64,000 bases of DNA. Source: Lachnospiraceae bacterium (lineage in GTDB: Bacteria > Bacillota > Clostridia > Lachnospirales > Lachnospiraceae). Below the pieces are notes generated by a model that saw only the letters and a program-made list of their open reading frames with translations, had not been told where the DNA came from and did not search any database. The translations under genes and the position numbers were made by a program. This document shows, piece by piece, positions 24,781 through 34,993 of the stretch. Positions within the stretch are counted from its first letter, which is position 1; each line of letters opens with the position of its first letter. The DNA is taken from contig SVFD01000003.1 in the NCBI GenBank assembly GCA_015057025.1, positions 1 through 64,000 of the forward strand. The letters are read 5' to 3'.

Positions 24781-26205
24781 GTGATACATCAGTATAAAAA
24801 TAATGGCTACAATATTGTTCTGGATGTGAATAGCGGTTGTGTTCATGCAGTGGACGAACTTGTTTATGATGTGCTTCCGTTTTTTGAGGAAGAGAATAAG
24901 GACAATCGCACAGATGCAGATTATATGTATAGAAAAGTCTGTGCTTCGGATAAAACATTGTATACGGAGAACGAAGAAGGTATTCGTTGCAGAGCGACAG
25001 AAGAAGATTGTAAAGAAGCAGTAGAAGAAATTATTGCCTTGATTCATGAGGATATGCTTTTTGCAGAAGATATTTATGAGCCATATATTGATACTTTTAA
25101 AAATCGTCAACCGGTGGTGAAGGCTTTATGTCTTCACATTGCCCATGACTGTAACCTGGGTTGTAAATATTGTTTTGCGGAAGAAGGCGAATACCACGGC
25201 AGAAGAGCACTTATGAGCTTTGAGGTGGGAAAGAAGGCTTTGGATTTTCTGGTAAAAGAATCAGGCAGCAGAAGAAATTTGGAAGTGGATTTCTTCGGCG
25301 GAGAGCCTCTGATGAACTGGGAAGTAGTAAAACAGCTGGTTGAATACGGACGAAGTATTGAAGAAGCCAATAATAAAAAATTCCGTTTTACATTAACGAC
25401 AAATGGTATGCTTTTGAATGATGAAATTCTTGAATTTGCCAATCGGGAAATGGGTAACCTTGTATTAAGCATTGACGGACGAAGAGAAATCAATGATTTT
25501 ATGAGACCTACCAGGAACGGAAAAGGCTCTTCTTACGATATAATCGTGCCGAAATTCAAAAAGGCGGCAGAGAGTCGTAACCAGATGAATTATTATGTTA
25601 GAGGTACGTATACACATTATAATACGGATTTTTGTGAGGATGTACTTCATTTGGCGGATTTGGGCTTTGAACAGATTTCCGTGGAGCCGGTTGTAGCACC
25701 GGATACAGAAGGATATGCACTGAAAGAAGAAGATTTGCCGGTATTGTTTGAAAATTATGATAAGCTTGCAAAAGAAATGATTAAAAGAAGAAAAGAAGGA
25801 AGACCTTTTAATTTCTTCCATTTCATGATTGATTTATCCGGTGGTCCTTGTGTTGCAAAGAGACTTTCAGGATGTGGCTCCGGTTGTGAATACCTGGCAG
25901 TTACCCCTTGGGGTGATTTTTATCCCTGTCATCAGTTTGTAGGGGAAGAAGAATTCCTGATGGGTAATGTGGATGAGGGAATTTTAAGAAACGATATCAG
26001 GGAAATGTTCTCTGATTGTAATGTATATGCGAAAGAGAAGTGCAAAAATTGTTTTGCAAAGTTTTATTGCAGTGGAGGATGTGCTGCGAACTCATATCAC
26101 TTCCATGGTCATATCAATGATGCATATGATATTGGTTGTGAATTGCAGAAGAAACGTATTGAATGTGCCATTATGATGGAAGTTGCTAAGAACGCTGACA
26201 ACTAA
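24781..26205 (+). CDS. SCIFF radical-SAM maturase (thioether bond-forming)
   Basis: A 474-residue radical-SAM/SPASM enzyme. The N-terminal ~90 residues form a peptide-recognition (RRE-like) region. The radical-SAM cluster motif AHDCNLGCKYCF has C124, C128 and C131, followed by FFGGEPLMNW. The C-terminal SPASM region is Cys-rich (SGCGSGCEYL, PWGDFYPCHQF, CKNCFAKFYCSGGCAAN, IGCEL) and should hold auxiliary Fe-S clusters. The family installs thioether links on the six-Cys peptide encoded just upstream. The start is GTG 24781 with GGAGG 6 bases before it. secDF follows 26 bases later, a neighbourhood often kept in Clostridia. Confidence 0.95.
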   Translation: MIHQYKNNGYNIVLDVNSGCVHAVDELVYDVLPFFEEENKDNRTDADYMYRKVCASDKTLYTENEEGIRCRATEEDCKEAVEEIIALIHEDMLFAEDIYEPYIDTFKNRQPVVKALCLHIAHDCNLGCKYCFAEEGEYHGRRALMSFEVGKKALDFLVKESGSRRNLEVDFFGGEPLMNWEVVKQLVEYGRSIEEANNKKFRFTLTTNGMLLNDEILEFANREMGNLVLSIDGRREINDFMRPTRNGKGSSYDIIVPKFKKAAESRNQMNYYVRGTYTHYNTDFCEDVLHLADLGFEQISVEPVVAPDTEGYALKEEDLPVLFENYDKLAKEMIKRRKEGRPFNFFHFMIDLSGGPCVAKRLSGCGSGCEYLAVTPWGDFYPCHQFVGEEEFLMGNVDEGILRNDIREMFSDCNVYAKEKCKNCFAKFYCSGGCAANSYHFHGHINDAYDIGCELQKKRIECAIMMEVAKNADN

Positions 26206-26231
26206 TCGGCAGAAGAACGGAGTGAAGAAAC

Positions 26232-28700
26232 ATGAATAAAACAGCAAAAATTATAAGCTTTTTCGCTATTATCCTTATAACGGTAGCAATGGGTTATATT
26301 GCTATAGTTGGTATAGGCGAGAATAAGACGGGTTCTATTTATGATGTTAAGCAGGGATTGGACTTGGCAGGTGGTGTCAGCATTACTTATGAGGTAGTAG
26401 GTGATGAGGAGCCTACTCAGGAAGAAATGAATGACACGGTGTTTAAGCTTCAGCAGAAGGTAGATTCCTACAGTACTGAAGCACAGGTTTATCCGGAGGG
26501 CGGTAATCGTATTAATATTGAAATTCCCGGTGTAAACAATGCGAATGAAATTTTGGAAGAATTAGGAAAGCCGGGAAGTTTGGTATTTATTGCAGAAACA
26601 GATGCTGCAGGAAATATTAACTACGAACCTTACGTTACAGAGGATGGAATGATTGTTTATCATGATGAAAAGTGGCATACTTTTGTTATGATAGCAGAAA
26701 ATACGGCTGTAGAGTTTGATACCAAGACCGGTGCGATAGTTTTAGATGAATCCGGGGCGCCGATTCCCTTTGAATTAAATGAGGATACAAAAATATCTGT
26801 TCAATATCGTCTTACCAAAACTATGGAAGAGTTGGAAGCAGATGGTTCCATAATTTTAACGGGTAACGAGGTGCAAAGTGCCAAATCAGCACAGGAACAG
26901 GACCAGTACGGAAAAATACAGAATGTAGTAGCGTTATCTTTTAATGAAACCGGAACGAAAAGTTTTGCTACGGCAACAGCCCGTGCATTACAAAATGGTG
27001 AAACTATTGCAATTTATTATGATGATAAATTTATCAGTATTCCCGGTGTAAATTCGGTAATTAATGACGGACAGGCGATTGTAACTGGGCAGAGTAGTGC
27101 AGAAGAGGCAGAACGTCTTGCTTCTAATATTCGTAACGGAGCTTTAAAACTTAAATTACAGGAACTCCGTTCCAATGTGGTTGGCGCTCAACTGGGTTCG
27201 GAAGCTATTACTACCTGCTTGCAGGCTGCGATAATTGGTTTTGTCTTAGTAGCATTATTTATGATAGCAGTATATTTTTTGCCCGGTTTTGCCAGTGTGC
27301 TTGCATTGGTTTTATACGTATTTCTGATAATTATTACATTATCGTTATTTAATGATCAGATAACTTTAACTTTACCCGGTATTGCAGGTATTATTTTGTC
27401 TATTGGTATGGCGGTAGATGCTAATGTTATTATTTTTGCACGTATTCGTGAAGAACTTGCTACCGGTAAAACGGTGCAGAGTGCTGTTGATATGGGCTTT
27501 AAAAAGGCAACCTCATCAATTGTGGATGGTAATGTAACTACATTAATTGCTTCTATCGTATTGATTATTGCCGGAACCGGTACAGTAAAAGGTTTTGCAT
27601 GGACATTAGCTATTGGTATTGTTTTGTCTATGTTTACGGCTATGGTCATTACCAGATTACTTTTGAATGGTTTTATTGCGATGGGATTGGATAACATCAA
27701 GTTGTTTGGTATCGCAAAAGAGCGTAAAACTTTTGATTTCTTATCTAAGGGCAAAATTTTTATGATTGTTTCCGTTCTTTGCATTGTCTTAGGCGGAGTA
27801 TTTATGGGAATTCATCAGGGAACTTCAGGTTCGGCATTGAACTTAAGTCTTGAGTTCCAGGGCGGTACTTCTACAAGTTTAGTACTTGCGGAAGATATGA
27901 GTATTGAGGATATTGATACAAAGATTGTTCCCGGTATTGAGAAAATAACCGGAGACGGAAATGTTCAGGTACAAAAGGTTGAAGGCGGCAATGAAATTAT
28001 AATTAAAACCCGTGAACTTGATGAAACAGAAAGACAGGAGTTAGAACAACTGTTTATCAAAGAACATGGTGTTGATGAAGGAACAATCCAAAGTCAGACA
28101 ATCGGTGCCACCATTTCCGGAGAGATGAAGAAAGATTCCATTATTGCGGTATCTATTGCAGTAGTATGCATGCTGATTTATATATGGTTTAGATTCAGTG
28201 ACTGGCGTTTTGGTATTTCTTCTGTATTGGCATTGTTGCATGACGTTTTGGTTGTATTGGCCTTTTATGCGATTGCCAGAGTTAGTGTGGGAAGTACATT
28301 TATCGCATGTATGCTAACGATAGTAGGTTATTCTATTAATGCAACGATTGTTATTTTTGACCGAATCCGTGAGAATTACAGAGAAGCTAAAGCAAAGGCG
28401 GATGAGTCTTATTTAAAGAAGCGTCAAAAAGATTCTTCACAATTTGAACTGAATTTAAAAGAAATTGTAAATAAGAGCATTACCCAGACATTATCAAGAA
28501 GTTTATTTACTTCGCTGACTACTTTTATCATGGTAGCTGCATTGTATGTTTTAGGTGTAACTTCCATTAAAGAGTTTGCCCTTCCGCTTATGGTAGGTAT
28601 TGTCTGTGGAACTTATTCATCCGTATGTCTGGCAGGAAATCTGTGGTATTTCTTAAGAAATAAATTTCCGGTACGTGAAGGCGAAGAGGATGACGAATAG
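26232..28700 (+). CDS. secDF: fused protein translocase subunit SecDF
   Basis: An 822-residue fusion of SecD and SecF, with twelve predicted membrane segments. The SecD half starts with a membrane segment, has a large extracellular domain (about 45-315) beginning DVKQGLDLAGGVSITYE, and contains GIAGIILSIGMAVDANVIIFARIREE. The SecF half begins near 505 with a second signal-anchor, LEFQGGTS, and ends with the VGYSINATIVIFDRIREN signature. It uses the proton-motive force to pull proteins through SecYEG. The extracellular SecD domain is somewhat enlarged. It may help export the lipoproteins in this window; a link with the SCIFF peptide is only suggested by adjacency. Confidence 0.96.
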   Translation: MNKTAKIISFFAIILITVAMGYIAIVGIGENKTGSIYDVKQGLDLAGGVSITYEVVGDEEPTQEEMNDTVFKLQQKVDSYSTEAQVYPEGGNRINIEIPGVNNANEILEELGKPGSLVFIAETDAAGNINYEPYVTEDGMIVYHDEKWHTFVMIAENTAVEFDTKTGAIVLDESGAPIPFELNEDTKISVQYRLTKTMEELEADGSIILTGNEVQSAKSAQEQDQYGKIQNVVALSFNETGTKSFATATARALQNGETIAIYYDDKFISIPGVNSVINDGQAIVTGQSSAEEAERLASNIRNGALKLKLQELRSNVVGAQLGSEAITTCLQAAIIGFVLVALFMIAVYFLPGFASVLALVLYVFLIIITLSLFNDQITLTLPGIAGIILSIGMAVDANVIIFARIREELATGKTVQSAVDMGFKKATSSIVDGNVTTLIASIVLIIAGTGTVKGFAWTLAIGIVLSMFTAMVITRLLLNGFIAMGLDNIKLFGIAKERKTFDFLSKGKIFMIVSVLCIVLGGVFMGIHQGTSGSALNLSLEFQGGTSTSLVLAEDMSIEDIDTKIVPGIEKITGDGNVQVQKVEGGNEIIIKTRELDETERQELEQLFIKEHGVDEGTIQSQTIGATISGEMKKDSIIAVSIAVVCMLIYIWFRFSDWRFGISSVLALLHDVLVVLAFYAIARVSVGSTFIACMLTIVGYSINATIVIFDRIRENYREAKAKADESYLKKRQKDSSQFELNLKEIVNKSITQTLSRSLFTSLTTFIMVAALYVLGVTSIKEFALPLMVGIVCGTYSSVCLAGNLWYFLRNKFPVREGEEDDE

Positions 28701-28710
28701 AATAATTTTG

Positions 28711-28737
28711 AAAAAAGTCCGTAAGGGCTTTTTTCTT
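28711..28737 (+). terminator. intrinsic terminator after secDF
   Basis: AAAAAAGTCC (28711-28720) and GGGCTTTTTT (28725-28734) pair around a GTAA loop. The A/U arms make it work on both strands. Confidence 0.7.
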
Positions 28738-28756
28738 GTAAAAGGAAAAGATTAAA

Positions 28757-30523
28757 ATGGCACAATGGCGACTGGTAAGAAACGGAGCGGATTATGAGGC
28801 TCTTTCAAAAGAATACGGACTGGACCCGGTGATATTGCGTATTATGCGAAACAGAGGTATTACGGAAGCAGAACAAATAAATGAGTTTTTGGATGGTGAT
28901 ATCCGTACTTGCGATGATACGGAAGGCTTTTTAGATATGGATAAAGCGATTGTACATCTGGATTCTCTGAAAAGTAAAAACGCAAAATTACGAATTATCG
29001 GTGATTATGATATTGATGGTGTATGCAGTACTGCTATTTTATACAAAGGGCTTACCGCATACGGATTGCAGGTCGATTATGCCATTCCCCATCGTGTACT
29101 GGACGGATACGGAATTAATGTACATTTGGTAGAGAAAGCACATCAGGACGGTATAGACACAATTATTACCTGTGATAACGGAATTACCGCATTTGAAGCC
29201 TTAGAGAGAGCGGAAGAATTAGGCATTACTGTTATTGTTACGGATCATCACGATATACGTACTGAAAATATAGGTGGAGCAGAGATTGAGAAGTTTCCGA
29301 AAGCGAAAGCTTTAATAAATCCTAAAAGAAGAGCAAACAATTATGGCTTTACGGAAATTTGTGGTGCTTATGTGGCATATAAGTTAATTTCAAGAATGTT
29401 TAAATTTGGGAATGCAAAGCAGGAGGAAGTGCAGACTCTTCGGGAAGAATTACTGGTTTTGGCATCTTTTGCAACAGTGGGAGATGTAATGCCTTTGATA
29501 AAAGAGAACAGAACCCTTGTAAAATATGGACTGGAGCATATAAAAACATGTGCTAATATAGGTTTGCAGGCACTTATCCGGCAAAATAAGTTGGAAAACA
29601 GATCGATAAAAGCATACCATATTGGTTTTGTATTAGGACCTTGTTTAAATGCAAAAGGCCGTTTGGAATCTGCGGAACGTTCTTTGGAACTTTTATTATG
29701 CAGGGATAAAGAACAGGCAGACAGAATGTCTGTAGAACTGGTACAGACCAACGAAGAACGTAAAAAGCTAACGGATGAAGGCGTAAAAAGGGCTATTGAA
29801 CAGGTGAGAGAGCAACATTTGCAGGATAATATTCTTGTTGTGTACCTGGAGAATTGCCATGAGAGTATTGCCGGTATTATCGCAGGAAGAGTAAGAGAGA
29901 CATTTTATAAGCCGGCATGGATATTAACTGATGCACAGGATGGCCTGAAAGGGTCAGGACGTTCCATTGATGCATATGATATGCATAAAGGATTGTGTGA
30001 ATGCGAGGATTTGTTGACACAGTTTGGCGGACATAAGCTGGCAGCAGGTGTATCTCTTCCGAAAGATAATTTGGATGCTTTTCGCAGAAGATTAAATAAA
30101 ATGGCAGATTTGTCTCAGGAGGATTTGACAGAGGTTGTCAAGATAGATGTGGATTTACCTTTTGGATATGCCAATGTCAAATTTCTGGAGGAACTTGACA
30201 GATTGGAGCCTTTTGGTAAAAACAATGAAAAACCGGTTTTTGCGCAGGCAAATGTTACGTTTATCAGAGGAAGGATTTTTGGCTCCGGAAATAATGTTGC
30301 GGCTTTTTCGATAAAAGACAGTAAACAAAGGCGCTATGAGTTAAAGTATTTTGGAGATATTCCGGTATTTAATCGTTATCTGGATGAAAAATATGGTGAA
30401 GGAAGTGCATCACGCTTCTATTCGGGCGAAGGAGACTACCGAATGTCAGTGATATACTATCCGGATTTAAATACTTATAACGGTAGGATGGAAGTACAGT
30501 TGATTCTAAAGGATTATTCGTAA
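28757..30523 (+). CDS. recJ: single-stranded-DNA exonuclease RecJ
   Basis: A 588-residue DHH-family 5'-3' exonuclease. Motifs are GDYDIDGVCSTA (motif I), CDNGITA, VTDHHD (the DHH box) and, in the DHHA1 region, GSGRSIDAYDMHKGL and QFGGHKLAAG; the OB-like C-terminal part follows. It resects DNA in recombination and mismatch repair. ATG 28757 follows a weak AAAGGAAAAG site. It stands alone between the secDF terminator and a TATAAT-bearing gap before murE. Confidence 0.95.
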   Translation: MAQWRLVRNGADYEALSKEYGLDPVILRIMRNRGITEAEQINEFLDGDIRTCDDTEGFLDMDKAIVHLDSLKSKNAKLRIIGDYDIDGVCSTAILYKGLTAYGLQVDYAIPHRVLDGYGINVHLVEKAHQDGIDTIITCDNGITAFEALERAEELGITVIVTDHHDIRTENIGGAEIEKFPKAKALINPKRRANNYGFTEICGAYVAYKLISRMFKFGNAKQEEVQTLREELLVLASFATVGDVMPLIKENRTLVKYGLEHIKTCANIGLQALIRQNKLENRSIKAYHIGFVLGPCLNAKGRLESAERSLELLLCRDKEQADRMSVELVQTNEERKKLTDEGVKRAIEQVREQHLQDNILVVYLENCHESIAGIIAGRVRETFYKPAWILTDAQDGLKGSGRSIDAYDMHKGLCECEDLLTQFGGHKLAAGVSLPKDNLDAFRRRLNKMADLSQEDLTEVVKIDVDLPFGYANVKFLEELDRLEPFGKNNEKPVFAQANVTFIRGRIFGSGNNVAAFSIKDSKQRRYELKYFGDIPVFNRYLDEKYGEGSASRFYSGEGDYRMSVIYYPDLNTYNGRMEVQLILKDYS

Positions 30524-30635
30524 GCCTGCTATGGATTTAAAAGTATAAATATGTTATAATAATATGATTATTATATTTTGTTCGGATTATGGTTTAAAGC
30601 ATATATTAAGAGTGTATTCCTGAGGGGAGAATGGT

Positions 30636-32114
30636 ATGGCTCAATTATTGTATTTATTAGAGAAACTTTCATATGAATGTATCAAAGGCAGTCTTGAAAA
30701 AGAGATTTGTGCTGTATGTTATGATTCCCGTAAGGTGACGCAGGGAGCACTTTTTATCTGCATTGAAGGAAGTAATTTTGACGGACATTCCGTAGCTTCT
30801 GAAGTGGTTAACAGAGGTGCAGTCTGCCTTGTGGTATCCAAGGCGGTGGAAGTACCGGAATCTTCCGACGTAACTATTATCCGGGTGGAAGATACCCGCT
30901 ATGCAATGGCTTTTATCTCTGCCGCATATTTCGGACATCCGGCAGAGAAAATGAAGGTAATCGGTATTACCGGAACCAAAGGAAAAACTACCACCACCTA
31001 TATGGTACGTTCCATTTTGGAAAATGCAGGTATGAAGGTTGGTTTGGTAGGTACCATTGAAACCATAATTGGTGAGGAAAGAATACCGGCGTTAAATACA
31101 ACACCCGAGTCCTATATTCTTCAGGAATATTTTGCAAGGATGGCAGAAGAAGGTTGTGATGCGGTGGTTATGGAGGTTTCCTCCCAGGGACTTATGATGC
31201 ATAGAACACAAGGTTTTTTGTTTGATTTAGGTATTTTTACCAATTTGGAGCCTGATCACATCGGACCCAATGAGCATGAAAGTTTTGAAGAATATATGGC
31301 TTGTAAAGGCCTTTTGTTTAAACAGTGTAAAGTGGGCATTGTGAATGCAGATGATAAGCATGTAAAAGAACTTTTATCAGGGCATACCTGTGAAGTGGAA
31401 ACCTATGGTTTTACAGAGGAAGCAAATTTACGTGCTGAAAATGTGGAACTATACCGCGAAGATGGTGAATTAGGCGTAAAATTTAGTGTATCCGGGAAGC
31501 TGAATACGGATATAAAAGTACCCAGCCCCGGACGTTTCAGTGTATACAATGCTTTGACGGCAATTGCAATTTGCAGACATTTTCACGTGAAAGAAGAACG
31601 TATGAAAGAGGCCTTGTTAAAGGCTCACGTTAAGGGAAGAATTGAAATGATTCCCATTTCAACGGAATTTTCGCTGATGATAGATTATGCTCATAATGCC
31701 ATGTCGTTGGAAAGTCTTTTAACTACTTTAAAAGAATATAATCCTAAGCGTCTGGTTTGTTTGTTTGGTTGCGGAGGAAACCGTTCCAAATTACGACGCT
31801 TTGAAATGGGTGAAGTCAGTGGCAGATTGGCAGATTTGACCATCATTACTTCGGATAATCCCCGTTTTGAGAAGCCGGAGGATATTATAGCAGATATTCG
31901 TACCGGTATTGAAAAAACAACCGGAGCTTATGTAGAGGTGATTAATCGTAAGGATGCCATCGCTTATGCAATTCATCATGCGCAACCGGGAGATATTATT
32001 GTGCTTGCAGGAAAAGGTCATGAGGACTATCAGGAAATTGAAGGAAAGAAGTATCCTATGGATGAACGGGTACTGATTCAGGAGATTTTGGAAGAAGACA
32101 GGGCAAAACAGTAA
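30636..32114 (+). CDS. murE: UDP-MurNAc-tripeptide ligase MurE
   Basis: A 492-residue Mur ligase adding the third residue of the peptidoglycan stem peptide. Visible are the N-terminal uridine-binding domain, the ATP loop ITGTKGKTTTTYMV, ALNTTPES, the carbamylated-Lys region and SDNPRFEKPED. The DNPR sequence is the meso-diaminopimelate selectivity motif, so the third residue is probably mDAP. The gene is detached from the dcw cluster, about 19 kb upstream of it, which itself lacks murE. Its gap holds a perfect TATAAT (30555-30560) without a clear -35. AGGGGAGAATGGT provides the ribosome binding site. Confidence 0.93.
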   Translation: MAQLLYLLEKLSYECIKGSLEKEICAVCYDSRKVTQGALFICIEGSNFDGHSVASEVVNRGAVCLVVSKAVEVPESSDVTIIRVEDTRYAMAFISAAYFGHPAEKMKVIGITGTKGKTTTTYMVRSILENAGMKVGLVGTIETIIGEERIPALNTTPESYILQEYFARMAEEGCDAVVMEVSSQGLMMHRTQGFLFDLGIFTNLEPDHIGPNEHESFEEYMACKGLLFKQCKVGIVNADDKHVKELLSGHTCEVETYGFTEEANLRAENVELYREDGELGVKFSVSGKLNTDIKVPSPGRFSVYNALTAIAICRHFHVKEERMKEALLKAHVKGRIEMIPISTEFSLMIDYAHNAMSLESLLTTLKEYNPKRLVCLFGCGGNRSKLRRFEMGEVSGRLADLTIITSDNPRFEKPEDIIADIRTGIEKTTGAYVEVINRKDAIAYAIHHAQPGDIIVLAGKGHEDYQEIEGKKYPMDERVLIQEILEEDRAKQ

Positions 32115-32192
32115 ATGCATACTTGAGGAAGTTCTATGAGAAAGGGTATGCAGGTTTGGAAATAAAATGCAACGGAAAGGGAGGAGAAGGAT

Positions 32193-34421
32193 ATGTCATA
32201 TGCGCAGGTTATTGTAGATATATCCCATGAAAATGTTGACCGCCCTTTCAGTTACAGAATACCGGAACATCTGAGGGAGCAGATTGTTCTCGGAAGTAAG
32301 GTTGAAATCCCCTTTGGCAAAAGTAACCGACTGATTACCGGTTATGTGGTGGATTTTAGTGAACGGACTGATTATGACGAAAGTCGAATAAAAGATATTT
32401 CTTCAGTTTGTGAAAAAAGCATTACAGCGGAAGAGAGATTAATCAGTCTTGCTGCTTTTATCAAGGAAAAATACGGTTCTACCATGATTACAGCTTTGAA
32501 AACGGTTTTGCCGGTGAAAAAAGTAACAAAGGCGTTGGAAAAAAAGTCTGTGATAGCCGTATGGGAAGCTAGGGAACTTAGCGAAGCAGCACGAGAGGCA
32601 GAGCGAAAAAGTCAGCGTGCCAAAGCAAGACTTTTGGATGCTTTATGTGAAAGTCCGAGAATTGATTATTCTTTGGTCACAGGTAAGTTGAATGTCAGCG
32701 CCCAAACAATACTGTCTTTACAGAAACAGGGAATTATTGAAATAGAAGTTGAACGAAGTTACCGGAATCCGGTTTCATTTCGCGAGGAACAAGCACCGAA
32801 GCTGATTCTGAGTGATAAACAGCAATATATTGTAGACGAGATTGAAAAGGACTATGCCGGGGATAGGCCGGGGACTTATCTGATACACGGAATTACGGGT
32901 AGCGGTAAGACGGAAGTTTATATGGAGCTTATTGCGAAGAGAATTGAGCAGGGACAGCAGGCAATTTTCTTAATTCCTGAAATTTCCCTGACTTACCAGA
33001 ATGTGATTCGTTTTTACAGGAGATTTGGAGACAAGGTATCCATTATGCATTCAAAGCTATCTCAAGGTGAGAGGCACGATCAGATGGAAAGAGCCAAAAG
33101 AGGCGAAACGAGCATTATGATTGGTCCCCGTTCCGCCTTGTTCACTCCGTTTTCAAACTTGGGAATTATCATTATAGATGAGGAACATGAGGGTACTTAT
33201 AAAAGTGAGACTATGCCTAAGTATCATGCCAGAGAAGTGGCTTGTGAAATGGCAAAAAGAGCAGGGGCGGCAGTTGTGCTTGGTTCGGCTACCCCTTCTT
33301 TAGAAAGCTATAGCAAAGCGCAAAAAGGAGAATATCGTCTTTTTACCTTAAAAGAACGTCTGACAGGCGGAACGCTTGCTAATGTAAATATTGTAGACTT
33401 GCGTCAGGAGTTAAAAGAAGGAAATAAAAGTATTTTCAGTCACCGTTTGAAGGAACTGATGGAGGACAGGCTGGAAAAGGGCGAGCAGATTATGCTGTTT
33501 TTAAATCGTCGCGGATATTCCGGATTTGTATCCTGTCGAAGCTGTGGCGAAGTTATAAAATGTCCTCATTGTGATGTTTCCTTGTCGGAGCATCGCGGAA
33601 ACAAAATGGTATGTCACTATTGCGGTTATGAACAGACGGCGGTGCATAAATGCCCTGCTTGCGGTTCGAATAAGATAGCCGGCTTTAAGGCAGGAACCCA
33701 ACAGATTGAAGAGGCTATTCACAGACAGTTTCCCCAGGCATGCGTACTTCGAATGGATGCGGATACTACCAAAAATAAGGATGATTATGAAACGATTCTG
33801 TCAAAGTTTTCCAATAGGGAAGCGGATATTTTATTGGGAACCCAGATGATTGTCAAAGGACATGATTTTCCGGGGGTTACACTGATGGGAATCCTGGCGG
33901 CGGATTTGTCACTATCAGATCATGACTTCCGTTCTTCGGAGCGAACTTTTCAATTATTGACCCAGGCTGCAGGAAGGGCAGGAAGAGGGCAACTTCCCGG
34001 CGAGGTTATTATACAGACTTATCAGCCGGAACATTATGCAATCGTTCATGCGGCGGCTCAGGATTATGAAAGCTTTTATGAAGAGGAGTTATTATACAGG
34101 GAATTTCTTATGTATCCGCCGGCGGCAAACATGATGGCCGTGCAGTTAACAGGTCCTGACGAAAAAGGATTAGAGCAGTTGGCAAAACGGTTGGCAGATG
34201 AAATTACCAAAATGGAATTTGAAACGTTACCGATGCAAATCGGTCCGGCAAAAGCGGCATTAAGCAAAAAGAGCGATTTATACCGTCAGGTAATATACTA
34301 TAAGCATAAGGATTATGAGGAACTGGTTAAAGTTAAGGACAAAATGGAAGAATGTGTCCGACTTTGGGAAGTCAAAAAAGAAAATGTACAGTTTGATTTT
34401 AATCCGATAAATACTTTTTAA
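32193..34421 (+). CDS. priA: primosomal replication-restart helicase PriA
   Basis: A 742-residue 3'-5' superfamily 2 helicase. It has an N-terminal 3'-end-binding domain, then Walker A GITGSGKTEVYM, DEEHEGTYK (DEEH box), LGSATPSLES, and eight zinc-binding cysteines in the form CRSCGEVIKCPHC…CHYCG…CPACG. The helicase C-terminal part includes QAAGRAGRG. It reloads the replisome at stalled forks. GGGAGGAG lies upstream of ATG 32193. It opens a compact run priA-def-fmt-rsmB-rlmN, all within 65 bases of each other. Confidence 0.96.
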   Translation: MSYAQVIVDISHENVDRPFSYRIPEHLREQIVLGSKVEIPFGKSNRLITGYVVDFSERTDYDESRIKDISSVCEKSITAEERLISLAAFIKEKYGSTMITALKTVLPVKKVTKALEKKSVIAVWEARELSEAAREAERKSQRAKARLLDALCESPRIDYSLVTGKLNVSAQTILSLQKQGIIEIEVERSYRNPVSFREEQAPKLILSDKQQYIVDEIEKDYAGDRPGTYLIHGITGSGKTEVYMELIAKRIEQGQQAIFLIPEISLTYQNVIRFYRRFGDKVSIMHSKLSQGERHDQMERAKRGETSIMIGPRSALFTPFSNLGIIIIDEEHEGTYKSETMPKYHAREVACEMAKRAGAAVVLGSATPSLESYSKAQKGEYRLFTLKERLTGGTLANVNIVDLRQELKEGNKSIFSHRLKELMEDRLEKGEQIMLFLNRRGYSGFVSCRSCGEVIKCPHCDVSLSEHRGNKMVCHYCGYEQTAVHKCPACGSNKIAGFKAGTQQIEEAIHRQFPQACVLRMDADTTKNKDDYETILSKFSNREADILLGTQMIVKGHDFPGVTLMGILAADLSLSDHDFRSSERTFQLLTQAAGRAGRGQLPGEVIIQTYQPEHYAIVHAAAQDYESFYEEELLYREFLMYPPAANMMAVQLTGPDEKGLEQLAKRLADEITKMEFETLPMQIGPAKAALSKKSDLYRQVIYYKHKDYEELVKVKDKMEECVRLWEVKKENVQFDFNPINTF

Positions 34422-34450
34422 TTTGCCTAAAGGCAAGATGGGAGGAAACA

Positions 34451-34930
34451 ATGGCACTTAGAAAAGTCAGAGTAATGGGAGATGAAGTTTTAAATCAGGT
34501 ATGTAAGGAGGTAAAAGAAATTACTCCCCGTACCATGATGTTAATTGAAGATATGCTGGATACCATGTATGATTCAAACGGCGTAGGTTTAGCAGCGCCT
34601 CAGGTAGGTGTTTTAAAAAGAATTGTGGTGATTGATGTTTCAGAAAACGGTGATGAGCCGATTGTTATGATTAATCCCAAAATTCTTGAAACATCGGGAG
34701 AACAGACCGGTAGTGAAGGATGCCTTTCCGTTCCGGGTAAAGCGGGAAATGTTACAAGACCCAACTACGTTAAAGCGTTGGCTTATGACGAGAATATGGA
34801 GCCTTTTGAAATTGAAGGAACCGAATTGCTTGCGAGAGCCATCTGCCATGAATTGGATCATTTGGAAGGTAAGCTTTATGTAGAAAAGGTCGAAGGACCT
34901 TTGCAGGATGTGGACATGGATGAAGATTAA
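34451..34930 (+). CDS. def: peptide deformylase
   Basis: A 159-residue Fe/Zn metalloprotease that removes the formyl group from nascent proteins. All three motifs are intact: GVGLAAPQVG, EGCLSVPG (metal Cys) and HELDHLEG (metal His pair and catalytic Glu). The acidic tail (VDMDED) is unremarkable. GGGAGGAAAC precedes ATG 34451. It is next to fmt, which installs the formyl group on initiator Met-tRNA. Confidence 0.97.
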   Translation: MALRKVRVMGDEVLNQVCKEVKEITPRTMMLIEDMLDTMYDSNGVGLAAPQVGVLKRIVVIDVSENGDEPIVMINPKILETSGEQTGSEGCLSVPGKAGNVTRPNYVKALAYDENMEPFEIEGTELLARAICHELDHLEGKLYVEKVEGPLQDVDMDED

Positions 34931-34993
34931 GTTTGTCAAATGAGCGCAGGCTTAATAAAATAAGCAATTATAAAAGCAATGTGAGGATTCTGA

